A stretch of 13,939 nucleotides of DNA. Source: Actinomycetes bacterium (GTDB taxonomy: Bacteria; Actinomycetota; Actinomycetes; Propionibacteriales; Propionibacteriaceae). Numbering within the stretch: position 1 is the stretch's first letter; every line of letters begins with the position of its first letter. Shown piece by piece: positions 12,769 through 13,939 of this stretch. The notes beneath the pieces were generated by a model. The model was given only the letters and a program-made list of their open reading frames with translations. It had not been told where the DNA came from and did not search any database. Position numbers and translations under genes: made by a program. Location of the stretch: assembly GCA_023392635.1 (NCBI GenBank), contig JAEVYS010000127.1:1-13939 (forward strand), in the 5' to 3' direction.

Positions 12769-13939
12769 GACTCACCTCGCGGTCCGTGACGAGGGGGTCG
12801 AGGTCGAGGCTGGCGACGATGAGGCGGGCGGTGGCGAGGTCCCACCCGCGTACGAGATCAGGGATCGCGTCGACGGGTACGCCGAGCGACGAGCCAGCGG
12901 GCCGCTGGCCGCCGATACTGTTCGCCGCGTGATTGAGCATGGCCAGCAGCCGGTCACGCACGTCGCCTGCCATGGTGGCCGGCAGACCCCGGCGGGCGAG
13001 GTCGTCCGCATCCAGTGGCCCGATGCGGTGCAGTGAGCGCCGCAGCCACCACGACCGGCCGACCACGCGGCGCAGCCGTTCGAGTTCCCCTGCTGGCCCG
13101 TCACGGTCATCGGTGAACAGCAGGGCGTCACGGATACGCCGAGCGCGGGAGGCGGCATCACCCCAGCCGGCGAGGCCCAGGAGGCTGGCGGCGTTGTCGC
13201 AGCGTCTGGCGGCGAACCGGCGCAGGTCCTCCGGCGCGTACCGGCGCTCCGGCTCGGCGGCGGGATCGGTCGCGGTGACGAGGCTGGTCTCCGCATCGAC
13301 GATGACATCACCCTGAAGGGTGCACCGCAGGACGAGGCCCGCCGGCCAGTACGCCAGGACCGGGCCAAGTCGCAGGTGCAGGAAGTCCATCTCCAAGCCG
13401 TCGCGGTCCTCACCGCCGGAGGCGAGCGGGATACCGCCGGGGGCCATGTCCATACCCCCGTGCTCCATGCCGCCGTGGGCCATGCCGCCATGCTCCATTC
13501 CGCCGTGGCCCTCGTGCGTCATTGCGCCGTGGGAAGACTGCCCCATCCCCTTGTGATGGACGTCTTCAGAATCGGCGTGGGCGGCGTGCCCGGCATGGCT
13601 CATGTCGCCGTGGCCCTCAGAGGGCAGGTCCTCGTGCCCGGGGTGCGCCGCACCACCACCATGACCCGCCTGCCCACGGGCCGCCTTCTGGTCGTGGTCG
13701 CCATGCTCGGTGTGGCCGTGATCGCCATGCCCCTGGCCGCCGTCGTCGTCGGCGTGCTCACCGCCGCCGCGTGGCGGTTCCTCGTGGCCGACGTGGCCGT
13801 GCCCCTCATGCGCCGGCGCTGCGCGGTGTGGACGTTCCTGGCTTCCCGCGGAGTCGGCGCCGTTGCCGTGGTCGGCGTGCGGCTCATGGGCCGCCGCGTC
13901 CTGCTGTACGCCGCCATGGCGGCGGGCCGGGGGGTGGTG
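12761..13939 (-). CDS. His/Met-rich complex I-associated protein, C-terminal part (runs off the right edge)
   Basis: Visible are 392 residues, open to the window edge without any in-frame start before 13603, so the true start lies outside. The first 112 visible residues hold 21 His in Gly/Asp/Glu-rich repeats (GHGDHGHTEHGDHD). The next 55 hold 11 more His and 8 Met, ending in four HGGM-x pentapeptides. Then follows a folded domain of about 220 residues. Its start (LGPVLAYWPAGLVLRCTLQGDVIVDAE) weakly resembles the first beta strands of NuoD/hydrogenase large subunits, and WWLRRSLHRIGPLDADDLARRGL resembles the later RRTxGVGxLSxExAxxxGVTG region. It lies directly before nuoH, the usual place of nuoD. 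The ATG at 13603 would give a 280-residue protein but has no ribosome site and the same composition continues upstream. NuoD-like is an inference. Confidence -1.
   Translation of the reverse strand, partial: HHPPARRHGGVQQDAAAHEPHADHGNGADSAGSQERPHRAAPAHEGHGHVGHEEPPRGGGEHADDDGGQGHGDHGHTEHGDHDQKAARGQAGHGGGAAHPGHEDLPSEGHGDMSHAGHAAHADSEDVHHKGMGQSSHGAMTHEGHGGMEHGGMAHGGMEHGGMDMAPGGIPLASGGEDRDGLEMDFLHLRLGPVLAYWPAGLVLRCTLQGDVIVDAETSLVTATDPAAEPERRYAPEDLRRFAARRCDNAASLLGLAGWGDAASRARRIRDALLFTDDRDGPAGELERLRRVVGRSWWLRRSLHRIGPLDADDLARRGLPATMAGDVRDRLLAMLNHAANSIGGQRPAGSSLGVPVDAIPDLVRGWDLATARLIVASLDLDPLVTDREVSHA
13445..13507 (-). repeat. Tandem 15-bp repeats encoding HGGM-x units
   Basis: Four consecutive pentapeptides HGGME, HGGMA, HGGME, HGGMD are encoded by about 15-bp units, part of the longer His/Met-rich linker of the gene before nuoH. 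Such alternating His and Met ligands are typical of copper- or silver-binding segments. Repeat structure is clear; the metal is inferred. Confidence -1.

Noticed and set aside
13600..13917. A 105-codon minus-strand frame overlapping the His-rich region
   Set aside because: It is Thr/Arg-rich and in another frame than the His-rich protein, whose frame is open through the same DNA and continues into the conserved domain.
1..13939. tRNA, rRNA, CRISPR arrays, insertion sequences or attachment sites
   Set aside because: None was seen: no cloverleaf or CCA ends, no regular spacer-repeat array, no transposase or integrase motifs, and no flanking duplications.

Overview
The window is GC-rich throughout, with strongly G/C-biased third positions and GTG starts mixed with ATG starts. 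The gene content (OmpR-type two-component pair, Tat-type multicopper oxidase, secreted NlpC/P60 peptidase, an extra complex I locus) fits a filamentous actinobacterium. My impression is Micromonosporaceae or Streptomyces-like, but no marker gene is present to settle this.

Region 1 (1-4980) is a copper-homeostasis island. A CopB-type P1B-ATPase with a His-rich N-terminus runs off the left edge on the minus strand. Facing it on the plus strand are two small membrane proteins, one DUF2933-like and His-tailed, one with a SHOCT domain. The 198-bp divergent intergenic region holds a perfect CsoR-type palindrome lying exactly between the -35 and -10 of the ATPase promoter, plus a second, weaker copy 62 bp away. 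Next come a sensor kinase and an OmpR-family regulator on the minus strand (4-nt overlap). Divergent from them is a Tat-type multicopper oxidase with a Met-rich insert. The regulator/oxidase intergenic region contains an 11-bp-spaced direct repeat that matches, from memory, the CopR box of Corynebacterium glutamicum. The layout suggests two layers of control: a CsoR-like Cu(I) repressor on export, and CopRS on the cell-envelope oxidase. A strong bidirectional hairpin terminator ends the oxidase gene and the convergent peptidase gene.

Region 2 (4981-6126) is a secreted coiled-coil NlpC/P60 endopeptidase (RipA-like), with a near-perfect 16-bp palindrome in its upstream region.

Region 3 (6127-13939) is a tightly packed minus-strand operon for the membrane arm of a divergent complex I: (partial His-rich gene)-nuoH-nuoJ-nuoK-nuoL-nuoM-nuoN, with overlaps or gaps of only a few bases. 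No nuoI lies between nuoH and nuoJ. The subunits keep most proton-channel lysines, but NuoN lacks the usual TM5 glutamate, NuoM has Asp in that place, NuoH has lost much of its conserved quinone-loop and acidic-loop signatures, NuoJ has a Met-dense helix, and NuoL carries three 26-residue tandem repeats in its lateral-helix region. The partial gene before nuoH encodes at least 167 residues of His- and Met-rich sequence joined to a domain that weakly resembles NuoD. This looks like an accessory, NuoEFG-less type of complex I with an unusual metal-binding subunit, and it is the most interesting part of the window.
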